DNA of 14,353 nt from Stephanodiscus triporus (lineage: Eukaryota > Bacillariophyta > Thalassiosirophyceae > Thalassiosirales > Thalassiosiraceae). The DNA lies in NCBI GenBank assembly GCA_036939755.1, contig JALLAZ010001880.1, positions 1 to 14,353 of the forward strand, given 5' to 3'. Position numbers and translations under genes: made by a program. Shown piece by piece: positions 1 to 7,353 of this stretch (position 1 is the first letter of the stretch; each line of letters begins with the position of its first letter). The notes beneath the pieces are model-generated. The model was not told the origin of the DNA. It did no database searches and worked only from the letters and a program-made list of their open reading frames with translations.

Positions 1-1423
1 ACGTGTTCCGGGTTGGAGAACAAGTTGACAGTGCTCTGACTGTCGAGAAGGAGAAAGTCTGGATCGATGGATGAGCGGTCGTTAGTTTGTGCAATAAGAA
101 TAACACTGGAGTGTCACTGGGCACTGAGGCATCATCTGTATCGGCCAAGATGGAATGCACTTGATCAGGGGGAGGTGTCTTGTTGGGACATACAAAGGAG
201 GTATGTCCAAGTTCCCCGCACGAGCGGCACCAGACATTAGATGGTTTCTTTGCAGATGATCGGATCGAGCTGCTTTTGCTGGAGGAGGAGTCATCGGGCA
301 CGGAGGTAGCCGAGGGTTTTTTTGCGTCCTGGGCAAAGACCAATGCCGCATCATCAGTCGTGTCTTTGGCCGGGGGTTTTTGGTCTCGAGCAGCACGAGG
401 AGATTTGAGGTCTTTGGGAGGCTGCCAACGATTAAGGAGGGAGAGGCATGCGTCGGTAGTCTTGGGATAGCGGTCCTCCCCGTATCCATATTGATTTTTT
501 AGGTCGGTGCAAAGGGCACCAAATCAATCGCGGTTAGCGCCGCCGAGCATCAGCGCGGCTAGGAATTCTTTGCGCACAGAAGAGATGGCAAGGGCGCATT
601 CCGCGTTGGAGGGATTGGTCGCATCAGCAATAGTACCGGCATCCGCCAAGTCTTTAATCTTGGCCTTGAGGAATGTGGAGACAACCCCAACCACGCCAAT
701 GCCGCCGTATGTTTCAAGAGTAGTCTCCACTTGCGCCATGAATTCGTGGTGGTACGTGTGGTTGTCAATGCCGTCCTTCTGATAATATGTGAAAAGTTTC
801 TTGTAGGAGGCCACCGTCGCCATTACCCCCTGCGTTTTGGCATTGTAGGAACAACAGAGGCTTTGGATGAGCTTCAGGAGTGCGATGACATCCTGTGAAC
901 TGCGAATATTCGCAAAAGAGTCGGACGCTTCGAGGTCATTTTTGAGAGTTGGCGAGCATTGGTGATACACGATGATGTATGCTTTGGCCATATTTTTGTC
1001 GTACTTATCTTTGCGATCTTGCGCTTTGGCGTGATCGCGCTTCCACAAATAAAGGGCGACCTCTGTAACTGGGAGGCGGCGTGAAGAGTCGTTCGGATCC
1101 GGCTGGCCTAGGGGTTCGGGAGGGATGGCGATGTTCACGGGCGTAAGATTGCGAGCAGCTTCTGAGACGTTGTTGCCGTGATTCAATTGGAGGTAGTCGG
1201 CAATATTTTTGAGTGATTTGTTGAATTGGGCGGCATCATGTTGCCCCGTGTTGTCAAAAGTATCGTATTCAATCTCTTTTGTTTTGCCCTTGAATTTGCC
1301 CCCGTGTTGTTGTTGGCCTTGACTCCAGCGTTGGCGGTTTCGAAGGTCGTTTTGTCCGCCTTGACGCGCGTCGTTTTTATTGTTGTCGCCCCCCGTGTGA
1401 ATTTTTGGTTTATTTTCTTCCAT
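1..1423 (-). pseudogene. Copy A gag-protease fragment, broken
   Basis: This stretch aligns throughout with 5616-7037 of copy B. The first 299 codons (1423-524) are open and differ from copy B at about thirty residues, with one extra Thr codon. The frame ends at a TGA at 526-524 where copy B has a CGT Arg codon. The downstream sequence stays recognisable in frame and includes the CCHC knuckle (C-R-S-C-G-E-L-G-H, about 235-195). Near 110-111 copy A lacks one base present in copy B, giving a frameshift. The protease motif LDSQSTV lies at the left edge of the window. One nonsense change and one frameshift make this gag-pol copy non-functional. The rest of its pol lies outside the window. Confidence 0.85.
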
Positions 1424-1595
1424 GGTTGATCAAGTGTAGTGAGATGATCACTATTATCGCGATGAGGCAGTTGGCGAAGAGGGACGGAAGAGGATATCCG
1501 CCGCCGCCGTATACTCCGATGTGTGCGATGATGGAACAGCTTCCGATGCAGCAAATACAGATGCAGACGGGCTCGGTTTTGATGCTGAATTCCAT
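1410..1595 (-). CDS. Small leader ORF of copy A, Cys-rich hydrophobic peptide (61 aa)
   Basis: The ATG at 1595-1593 opens a 61-codon frame that ends in TAA at 1412-1410, inside the gag start, overlapping gag by 14 nt. The peptide begins MEFSIKTEP, has a Cys cluster (CICICCIGSC), a glycine-rich turn (GGGGYPLP), a hydrophobic run (NCLIAIIVIISL) suited to one membrane span, and a basic HGRK end. Against copy B, 17 codons differ, 16 silently, with one Ile/Val replacement. This is strong direct evidence that the protein sequence has been under selection. No ATG lies between the end of the 88-bp unit and this start. I do not recognise the family. It could be a small membrane or viroporin-like accessory protein, but nothing here proves a function. 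It is intact although this copy's gag is broken. Confidence 0.7.
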   Translation of the reverse strand: MEFSIKTEPVCICICCIGSCSIIAHIGVYGGGGYPLPSLFANCLIAIIVIISLHLINHGRK

Positions 1596-1637
1596 ATAGG
1601 CGAGGGTTGGGGGGGTGAGTACGTAAATAATCCCCTG
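1596..1637 (-). other. Leader spacer between 88-bp unit and small ORF (copy A)
   Basis: This 42-bp stretch is rich in G on the plus strand and aligns only loosely with 7210-7252, with small length changes. The drop in similarity on leaving the small ORF helps mark the ORF's real 5' end. No ATG occurs on the transcribed strand. A primer-binding site would be expected at the left edge of the 88-bp unit, but I could not match one with confidence. Confidence 0.4.
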
Positions 1638-1725
1638 TAATCCAATTAATATGTTGAAGCGATATCGAATTAATACAAATCGAATAGCCGATTAGACGTT
1701 GGTAATCGAGATATTAATTGGATTA
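1638..1725 (-). repeat. 88-bp unit with 15-bp terminal inverted repeats (putative short LTR, A/B junction)
   Basis: The unit starts with TAATCCAATTAATAT (1638-1652) and ends with its exact reverse complement (1711-1725). It sits 13 bp beyond the pol stop of copy B and 42 bp before the leader ORF of copy A, where an LTR belongs. It differs from 7253-7340 at only three positions with no length change, less than the flanking sequence. Both arms contain CCAAT followed by an AT-rich run, so promoter-like signals face both ways. The ends are not the usual TG...CA of LTRs, so the true LTR may be slightly longer, or the unit may be a conserved hairpin within it. A separate MITE-like insertion is less likely because the position is the same at both junctions. 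Confidence 0.6.
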
Positions 1726-1738
1726 TGAGCGGTCGCTT

Positions 1739-4288
1739 CTACTCTGCAACTGCTAAAAGTCGATCGAATTCTCTGGCTCGCCGGGGTTTCGACGAGGCAG
1801 CACAGAGAACTTTTTGATCGCGCCAGGTGATTTTCTTCTTCCCGCCAGATTTAGATGTGGGAGAAGATGATGTGACCTCAACACACTCCCGCGGTGAAAG
1901 TTTGGTCCGAAGGAGTCGAGGTTTCATCGGATGAATTGTGGAAGATTCCATAGGAATAGAGGAGAGAAGAGGTGGATCTTCAGTGTAGTCAATGGGGCAG
2001 TTCATGAGAATGGCCCGCATTTGACGAAATTGAGCACCTTGAAGGGGTTTTGTGAGAACATCAGCCCACATGTGTTCAGTGGGACAGTAGCGAAGATTAA
2101 TTTCACCTGTATCATAATAATGTTTGATAAAGAAGTATTTGGCCTTGATATGTTTGGTTCGCTTAGAGCTGGAAAGGCGTCCATTCTTTTCAAGGGAAAG
2201 AGTACTCATATTATCTTGGAAAATGATGTTCTCTGAAATCGTATAGCCTCGAGCCTCGAGGAAATGACGTACCCATAGAACGTCACCTGATTTATCGTGC
2301 ACAGCAACCAGTTCCGATTCAGTAGAACTCTTAGTATTGAGTTTTTGTTTATTAGATGAACTAATAACAGCGCCAGCACCAAGGAGGAGGAGGGCACCAG
2401 TATGCCCTTTACAGTCATCGTGAATTTGGTGAGATGCATCCACGTACCAACGCAAGATGGATAGGGAGTCTGCTGATAGAGTCAGTTTGAGGAAACGAGT
2501 ACCAAAGAGATATTTGAGCACTCGTTTGAGTTTCCCCCAGTCATCTTCATCCGGTGCTTTGACACGTGTAGTAAGGAAAGCGACAGCAGTCTGGATATCA
2601 CGTCGGACCCGAGAGAGGAAAAGAAGCTGGGCTGTAGCATGATGATATGCAATGGCTTGTGATTCTGGTAGGAGACGGGCTTCCTTTGGATCTCGAATTT
2701 TAAAGAGATGATCAGCAGCCGGAGATGATGCCACTCCCGTAATCTTTTCAGGAAACTCATTAAGGATCTTCTTGATGTAGGGGATCATGTCAAAGGAAAC
2801 AGTTTTAGGAGTTGAAAAATTGATGTTCATGCCAAGATAATCATGAATAGGCCCACGGGTAGCCTTGAGAGGTTTGTCGGGGGTTTCGTATCGTTGTTGG
2901 AGCCATCTAGTAAAACGAGTAACCACGTCGCGTTTTTTGTGTCCGATGAGTAAGTCATCCACATGCCAACATACCGTGAGTTGATGTCCATCAACATCTT
3001 TGTTGGCCACACATGGGTCATATGGGTTGATGGTAAAGCCAATGGATTTGAGATCAGCCACAAGTTTGCGGTAAAACAGGAGAGCGCTTTTCATCATGCC
3101 GTATAAGGCTTTCTCCAGCTGGACATATAGGACAGGTTTTCCTTTTGCGGTAGTGGTGATGTATTTGCGATAGATGTTGGGTGCTATTGTAACCATGAGT
3201 TCGGCAAGGATACCGTCAAGACGCATGAGGACGTAGTCGGGATTGTCAACCTGAAGGAAGGCACCAGGAATATCACAGGTGGCTATGTCACGGTCTTCGT
3301 GAGCAAAGATGGTACTTTGGATGAAGATGGCATCAGAAATTACTGTTGGTGCCGTTGCTTCTTCTTTGGCAATGTGGTCACGCTGTTTGCTTCCGTCTGC
3401 ACAACCGCGGGCTTTGACCTCGCCAGATCGCTTTTCAGTGAGAAACATAAGGGAAGATAGGGCCTTTCTTCGGTCATCCCGTGAGAGTGTTTTGGGATCT
3501 TTGGGAGAGAAACAGCGGAGGACGTGGAATTGTCGGAGTTCTTTCATGAGAGCATCATTGCCACGCTCCGCAAATTTTTGTAAACCAGCTTTGAGACCAT
3601 ATTGTTTCTTGTTGTTAGGGTTACCGATGAACGTAGACTCGGCGCAGTGGAGCATGACGTAATGACATACATGTGCAATGTGATTCTCATCAGTAATGGC
3701 CAGGTCGACCTGGCGACCACGGGCGTCGGTGTACGGGAAAGAAGTATTGACGTCTGCAGCCACAGTGGTAAAAAGATGATAGTCCGCAAGACGTTGTGGA
3801 GGTGCGCGTGCACGAGGAGGATTGCGGCGGACATTAGGTGAAAACGGGAGGGGTGTAGGAGATGGACCGGAGTCGTCCGGTTCGACTTTGGGAAGGTAGG
3901 CAAGGGTTTGTTTGATGGGGGACGGTAGAGGAACATCTTCATCATCATCAATGACAATGACTTCGGGTGGTGGTGGGAGGACCTCGCCGTCATCGATGTC
4001 GGCGTTGGCGAGGGCGTCTTCAGCCATCTGGGCCCAGTCAGGATCATCATTGGGAGCAGTGTCTGTGTCGTAGTCAGATGGAAGATGAGATTGAGGAGGG
4101 TGTCCTATCAAGTTGCACTCCCGGAGTGTCGGCGGGAAGATCAGGAAATTTTGCGGTTGGAGGATCGTCTGAGCCCACAATATCATCATCAGACCAGGTA
4201 TATTCATGATGTTGTCGGTCGGTGAATGTAAGTCTGGGAGGATTGCCAGATTTTTGAGCAAAATGTGCCACCCGTTCAATGACGGCAT
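1739..4288 (-). CDS. Copia pol, C-terminal part: reverse transcriptase and RNase H (copy B)
   Basis: An open frame of 849 codons carries the polymerase half of copy B. After an acidic, proline-rich linker (to about residue 160) comes a Copia reverse transcriptase (RVT_2 type). Landmarks are ARGCADGSKQ, CDIPGAFLQ and the catalytic block CWHVDDLLIG, with the aspartates at about 444-445 and His replacing the usual Tyr. RNase H follows, with WYVDAS (Asp 617), STESELVA, QDNMSTLSLEKNGR and ADVLTKPLQG, so its acidic residues are kept. The tail is basic (SGGKKKITWRD). The protein would copy element RNA into cDNA in virus-like particles. It overlaps the gag-integrase frame by about 215 nt and is offset +1 from it. 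The ATG at 4288 is probably not a real start, because translation should enter from the upstream frame. Confidence 0.88.
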   Translation of the reverse strand: MPSLNGWHILLKNLAILPDLHSPTDNIMNIPGLMMILWAQTILQPQNFLIFPPTLRECNLIGHPPQSHLPSDYDTDTAPNDDPDWAQMAEDALANADIDDGEVLPPPPEVIVIDDDEDVPLPSPIKQTLAYLPKVEPDDSGPSPTPLPFSPNVRRNPPRARAPPQRLADYHLFTTVAADVNTSFPYTDARGRQVDLAITDENHIAHVCHYVMLHCAESTFIGNPNNKKQYGLKAGLQKFAERGNDALMKELRQFHVLRCFSPKDPKTLSRDDRRKALSSLMFLTEKRSGEVKARGCADGSKQRDHIAKEEATAPTVISDAIFIQSTIFAHEDRDIATCDIPGAFLQVDNPDYVLMRLDGILAELMVTIAPNIYRKYITTTAKGKPVLYVQLEKALYGMMKSALLFYRKLVADLKSIGFTINPYDPCVANKDVDGHQLTVCWHVDDLLIGHKKRDVVTRFTRWLQQRYETPDKPLKATRGPIHDYLGMNINFSTPKTVSFDMIPYIKKILNEFPEKITGVASSPAADHLFKIRDPKEARLLPESQAIAYHHATAQLLFLSRVRRDIQTAVAFLTTRVKAPDEDDWGKLKRVLKYLFGTRFLKLTLSADSLSILRWYVDASHQIHDDCKGHTGALLLLGAGAVISSSNKQKLNTKSSTESELVAVHDKSGDVLWVRHFLEARGYTISENIIFQDNMSTLSLEKNGRLSSSKRTKHIKAKYFFIKHYYDTGEINLRYCPTEHMWADVLTKPLQGAQFRQMRAILMNCPIDYTEDPPLLSSIPMESSTIHPMKPRLLRTKLSPRECVEVTSSSPTSKSGGKKKITWRDQKVLCAASSKPRRAREFDRLLAVAE

Positions 4289-7037
4289 CTGGAACCGGAA
4301 GCTCGGTCCAACGGCGACGACGAAGGATTTGGCCCGTGACGAGACTAAAGAAGAGGTACGTGCCCTGTAGATTGCCAGTAGGACCCAAGCATATCGCTGG
4401 GGTTGTGCGAGATATCATGGAGTTGGTTGGGTCATTATCCTCATGGACTTCGCAGTAGGCACCAAATGGAGTGCGGCAATGTTGCTTGTATTTGAGACGA
4501 GTTCTGAGGACGAGTTCACGTGGGCTAAATCGAGTAGAAATGCCCGTGGCCGATGGCATGCTGTTGAGCCACATGACCACAAAGTGGAGGAGGCGGATGA
4601 TGACCAGATTGGGGAGGGCTTTATATGGTAGGGTGCATAATATGGCACGGCAGCGCTCTTTGATGGTCCTGATACGACGCTCGATCTCCGCAACATGCTC
4701 AGAGGCAGCAGGAGTGTTGATGTCAACCGTGGTAAGATGATCACGGACTTTGGCAAAGTCGTTGTCCATGAGGATGACTTGAACAGTGAAGCCGGCACGG
4801 GCATAAATGTTCGTGATGCGTTGGAGGTAGTAGGCAAGTTGTGGAGCCTTACGTTTTGGGGCATGCTCAATTGAAATTAGGTTTATGTTACGCGACGCCG
4901 ACACAAGGAAAGGGATCTCATTGACAAAGAAGACATCCGCCACAAGAGTAACAGCCTTATGGATCGTAAGGAGGTCCCGCGGGATCTCGACAAAATCAGT
5001 TTCAACGTGATCTGGTTTCCGATGTACTGTTTTCCCCCTTTGGTTGGCCAGGTCAGCGCCCCAGATAAGGTGAGCATTTTTGACATCATCAATTGTTATT
5101 GGACAGTCTTGCAATTGATTGAGACGTACCATGGATTCGAAGGCCCGAACAGAGGGCACTCCCGTCATCAACATAATGCGACGGGCTTCGTTTGCACGTT
5201 GAATCTGTTTTTTGGTGAAGCCCTCGTAGTTGCCACGAACAGTGTTGATGACGTGAAGTTGATCAGTTGTAGTTGGTGGGGTGGGAGTATTGGAGGTGTC
5301 GACAAGGGAAGAGGATGTGACGAGAAGGTGCGCAGCCTCGGGATTTTCTTTGAGGTTGAGCGCATGTAGGCCTTTTGGTGTGGGCTTGAATTTCATGATC
5401 CCGTGAGGTGTGTGAACCTTGAAAACCCCTCCTCGATCGTGGCTGTCATACGTGATGTGATGTTTCTTTCCAAGAAGGAAGAGAGAGAGAACATTAGCGA
5501 TGCCGTCCTGATTGATGTAGACTTCGTTGGTTCCAAAATCTGCAACATTGTTGGTGGGCATGACCCCCTTGTTGCAATGAACGTTGATAGGACGAGATGC
5601 AGGGCGAACATTTGCGACGTGCTCCGGGTTGGAGAACAAATTAACGGTGCTTTGGCTGTCGAGAAGTAAGAAGTCGGGATCGATGGACGTTCGTTCGTTG
5701 GTTTGAGCAATGAGGATGACACTGGAGGTGTCACTGGCCACGGAGGCATCATCTGTATCAGTTGCGATGGCGTGAACCTGATCAGGAGGAGGTTTCTTCG
5801 TGGGACATACGAAGGAGGTGTGTCCGAGTTCCCCGCACGAGCGGCACCGGACATTGGAAGGTTTTTTGGATGATGACCGGATCGAGCTGCCTTTGCTGGA
5901 GGAGGAGTCGTCGGGTGCAGAGGTAGCAGAGGTTTTCTTGGTGTCCTGAGCAAAGACCAACGCCGCATCATCATTCTTGTCTTTATCTTGTGGTTTCTGG
6001 TCCCGAGCGGCGCGAGGAGGTTTAGCGTCTTTCGGAGGCTGCCAGCGATTCAAAAGGGAAAGGCAGGCATCGGTAGTCTTGGGGTATCGGTCTTCCCCGT
6101 AGCCATATTGATTTTTTAGGTCCGTGCGAAGGGCACCAAAACGGTCGCGATTGGCACCGCTGAGCATCAGCGCTGCGAGAAATTCGTCGCGTACAGAAGA
6201 GATAGCATGGGCGCGTTCGGCATCGGTTGGATGGTTGGCGTCGGCGATCGTACCCGCGTCCGCCAAGTCTTTAATCTTCACCTTGAGGAATGTCGGGACC
6301 ACTCCGACCACTCCAATGCCACCATAAGTCTCCAGGGTCTCCACGTGTGCCATGAATTCGCGGTGGTAGGTGTGGTTGTCGATGCCATCCTTCTGGTAGT
6401 ACGTGAAGAGCTTCTTGTACGACGCCACGGTGGCCATTACCCCCTGTGTTTTGGCGTCGTAGGAGCAACAGAGGCTTTGGATGAGCTTCAGGAGTGCGAT
6501 GACATCCTGGTTACTGCGAATATTTGCGAAAGAATCAGAAGCTTCGAGGTTGTTTTTGAGAGTGGGGGAGCATTGATGATAAATAATGATGTACGCCTTG
6601 GCCATATTTTCGTCGTACTTATCTTTCCGATCCTGTGCTTTGGCGTGATTACGCTTCCACAAGTATAGGGCGACCTCTGTGACTGGGAGATGGCGTGACA
6701 AGTCATTTGGATCCGGTTGGCCGACGGGTTCGGGAGGGATAGCGATGTTCACGGGCGTTAGATTACGGACTGCTTTGGAGACGTCATTACCATGATTTAA
6801 TTGGAGATAGTCGGCAATATTTTTGAGGGATTTGTTGAATTGGGCGGCATCGTGTTGCCCCGTGTTGTCGAAAGTATCGTATTCGATTTCTTTCATCTTG
6901 CCCTTGAATTTACCCCCGTGTTGTTGTTGGCCTTGACTCCAGCGCTGGCGATTTCGGCGGTCATTGCGCCCTCCTTGACGCGCATCATTTTTGTTGTCTT
7001 CTCCCCCCGTGTTAATTTTGGGTTTATTTTCGTCCAT
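4074..7037 (-). CDS. Copia gag-protease-integrase polyprotein (copy B)
   Basis: The 987-codon frame starts at the ATG 7037-7035 in good context (A at -3, G at +4). Residues 1 to about 340 are gag, with a hydrophilic Gln/Gly-rich start. A CCHC zinc knuckle (CRSCGELGHTSFVC) lies near residue 395 and should bind RNA. The protease site is LLDSQSTV with Asp 460; the residue after Asp-Ser is Gln rather than the usual Gly. Integrase carries Asp 701 (ADVFFV), Asp 758 (MDNDF) and a Glu in EHVAEIERR (784 or 786), so the D-D-E triad is present but the last spacing, about 28, is shorter than the usual 35. No clear HHCC finger precedes it. The frame stops at 4074 after an acidic tail that should run on into reverse transcriptase, so the pol reading frame is interrupted here. 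Confidence 0.88.
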   Translation of the reverse strand: MDENKPKINTGGEDNKNDARQGGRNDRRNRQRWSQGQQQHGGKFKGKMKEIEYDTFDNTGQHDAAQFNKSLKNIADYLQLNHGNDVSKAVRNLTPVNIAIPPEPVGQPDPNDLSRHLPVTEVALYLWKRNHAKAQDRKDKYDENMAKAYIIIYHQCSPTLKNNLEASDSFANIRSNQDVIALLKLIQSLCCSYDAKTQGVMATVASYKKLFTYYQKDGIDNHTYHREFMAHVETLETYGGIGVVGVVPTFLKVKIKDLADAGTIADANHPTDAERAHAISSVRDEFLAALMLSGANRDRFGALRTDLKNQYGYGEDRYPKTTDACLSLLNRWQPPKDAKPPRAARDQKPQDKDKNDDAALVFAQDTKKTSATSAPDDSSSSKGSSIRSSSKKPSNVRCRSCGELGHTSFVCPTKKPPPDQVHAIATDTDDASVASDTSSVILIAQTNERTSIDPDFLLLDSQSTVNLFSNPEHVANVRPASRPINVHCNKGVMPTNNVADFGTNEVYINQDGIANVLSLFLLGKKHHITYDSHDRGGVFKVHTPHGIMKFKPTPKGLHALNLKENPEAAHLLVTSSSLVDTSNTPTPPTTTDQLHVINTVRGNYEGFTKKQIQRANEARRIMLMTGVPSVRAFESMVRLNQLQDCPITIDDVKNAHLIWGADLANQRGKTVHRKPDHVETDFVEIPRDLLTIHKAVTLVADVFFVNEIPFLVSASRNINLISIEHAPKRKAPQLAYYLQRITNIYARAGFTVQVILMDNDFAKVRDHLTTVDINTPAASEHVAEIERRIRTIKERCRAILCTLPYKALPNLVIIRLLHFVVMWLNSMPSATGISTRFSPRELVLRTRLKYKQHCRTPFGAYCEVHEDNDPTNSMISRTTPAICLGPTGNLQGTYLFFSLVTGQILRRRRWTELPVPDAVIERVAHFAQKSGNPPRLTFTDRQHHEYTWSDDDIVGSDDPPTAKFPDLPADTPGVQLDRTPSSISSSI

Positions 7038-7209
7038 GATTGATCAGGTGAAGTGAGATAATTACTATTATCGCGATGAGGCAGTTGGCAAATAAGGATG
7101 GAAGGGGATATCCGCCGCCACCGTACACTCCGACGTGTGCGATGATGGAGCAGCTCCCGATGCAGCAGATACAGATGCAGACGGGCTCGGTTTTTATGCT
7201 GAATTCCAT
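7024..7209 (-). CDS. Small leader ORF of copy B, Cys-rich hydrophobic peptide (61 aa)
   Basis: This counterpart of the copy A leader ORF has identical length: ATG 7209-7207 and TAA 7026-7024. The TAA lies inside the gag start, giving a 14-nt overlap in another frame. The peptide is the same apart from Val for Ile in the AHVGVY segment. Eighteen base changes separate the copies and seventeen are silent third-position changes. Its ATG has T at -3 (weak) and is the first ATG after the 88-bp unit. No other ATG in any frame occurs before the gag ATG, which has A at -3. Ribosomes could therefore translate this ORF and reach gag by leaky scanning or reinitiation. The function is unknown; the Cys cluster and single hydrophobic segment suggest a small membrane protein, perhaps acylated. 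Confidence 0.72.
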   Translation of the reverse strand: MEFSIKTEPVCICICCIGSCSIIAHVGVYGGGGYPLPSLFANCLIAIIVIISLHLINHGRK

Positions 7210-7252
7210 GTAGTCGGAGGTGGAGGGTTGGTTACGTAAATTATTCCCCCCG
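7210..7252 (-). other. Leader spacer between 88-bp unit and small ORF (copy B)
   Basis: This 43-bp stretch matches 1596-1637 only with gaps. It contains no ATG on the transcribed strand. The frame of the small ORF happens to stay open upstream into the 88-bp unit in copy B but not in copy A, so the shorter ATG start is preferred. Confidence 0.4.
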
Positions 7253-7340
7253 TAATCCAATTAATATGTTGAAGCGATATCGAATTAATACAATTCGAGT
7301 AGCCGATTAGACGTTGATAATCGAGATATTAATTGGATTA
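7253..7340 (-). repeat. 88-bp unit with 15-bp terminal inverted repeats (putative short LTR, B/C junction)
   Basis: This second copy of the unit has arms at 7253-7267 and 7326-7340 that are exact reverse complements of each other and identical to those at 1638-1725. Only three of 88 positions differ between the two units. For copy B it would be the upstream LTR and so should hold the promoter for the minus-strand transcript. Its right edge is 254 bp from the TOR start codon, and its symmetric CCAAT plus AT-rich arms could in principle also fire towards TOR. The transcript would form a 15-bp stem closing a 58-nt loop. Confidence 0.6.
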
Positions 7341-7353
7341 TGAGCAATCGCTT

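Larger units (their letters stand above)
1638..7340 (-). mobile_element. Copy B: full-length Copia-type retrotransposon
   Basis: In transcription order the element has an 88-bp putative LTR (7340-7253), a 43-nt spacer, a 61-codon leader ORF, gag with a CCHC knuckle, an aspartic protease motif, integrase, reverse transcriptase, RNase H, and a second 88-bp unit (1725-1638). The order integrase before reverse transcriptase defines Ty1/Copia (Pseudoviridae) rather than Ty3/Gypsy. The two 88-bp units differ at three positions, which suggests a fairly old insertion if they are this element's LTRs. All enzyme motifs are present, but the coding region is broken by a +1 frame change near 4074-4288, so the copy may no longer be autonomous. 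No convincing primer-binding site or polypurine tract was identified. Confidence 0.8.

Noticed and set aside
1405..1599. Plus-strand ORF across the small leader ORF
   Set aside because: The copy A/B differences fall at third positions of the minus-strand frame only, so selection acts on the minus-strand product.
1638..1725. Independent MITE or DNA transposon with 15-bp terminal inverted repeats
   Set aside because: The unit sits at exactly the same place between pol end and leader at two junctions, which fits an LTR or an element-internal sequence; no target-site duplication was evident.
3309..3662. 117-codon plus-strand ORF inside the retroelement
   Set aside because: It is antisense to the reverse transcriptase frame, with no recognisable motif or supporting context.
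7024..7260. Longer version of the small ORF in copy B starting at 7260
   Set aside because: The start codon would be TTG inside the 88-bp unit, and the extension is not in frame in copy A. The conserved ATG at 7209 is preferred.
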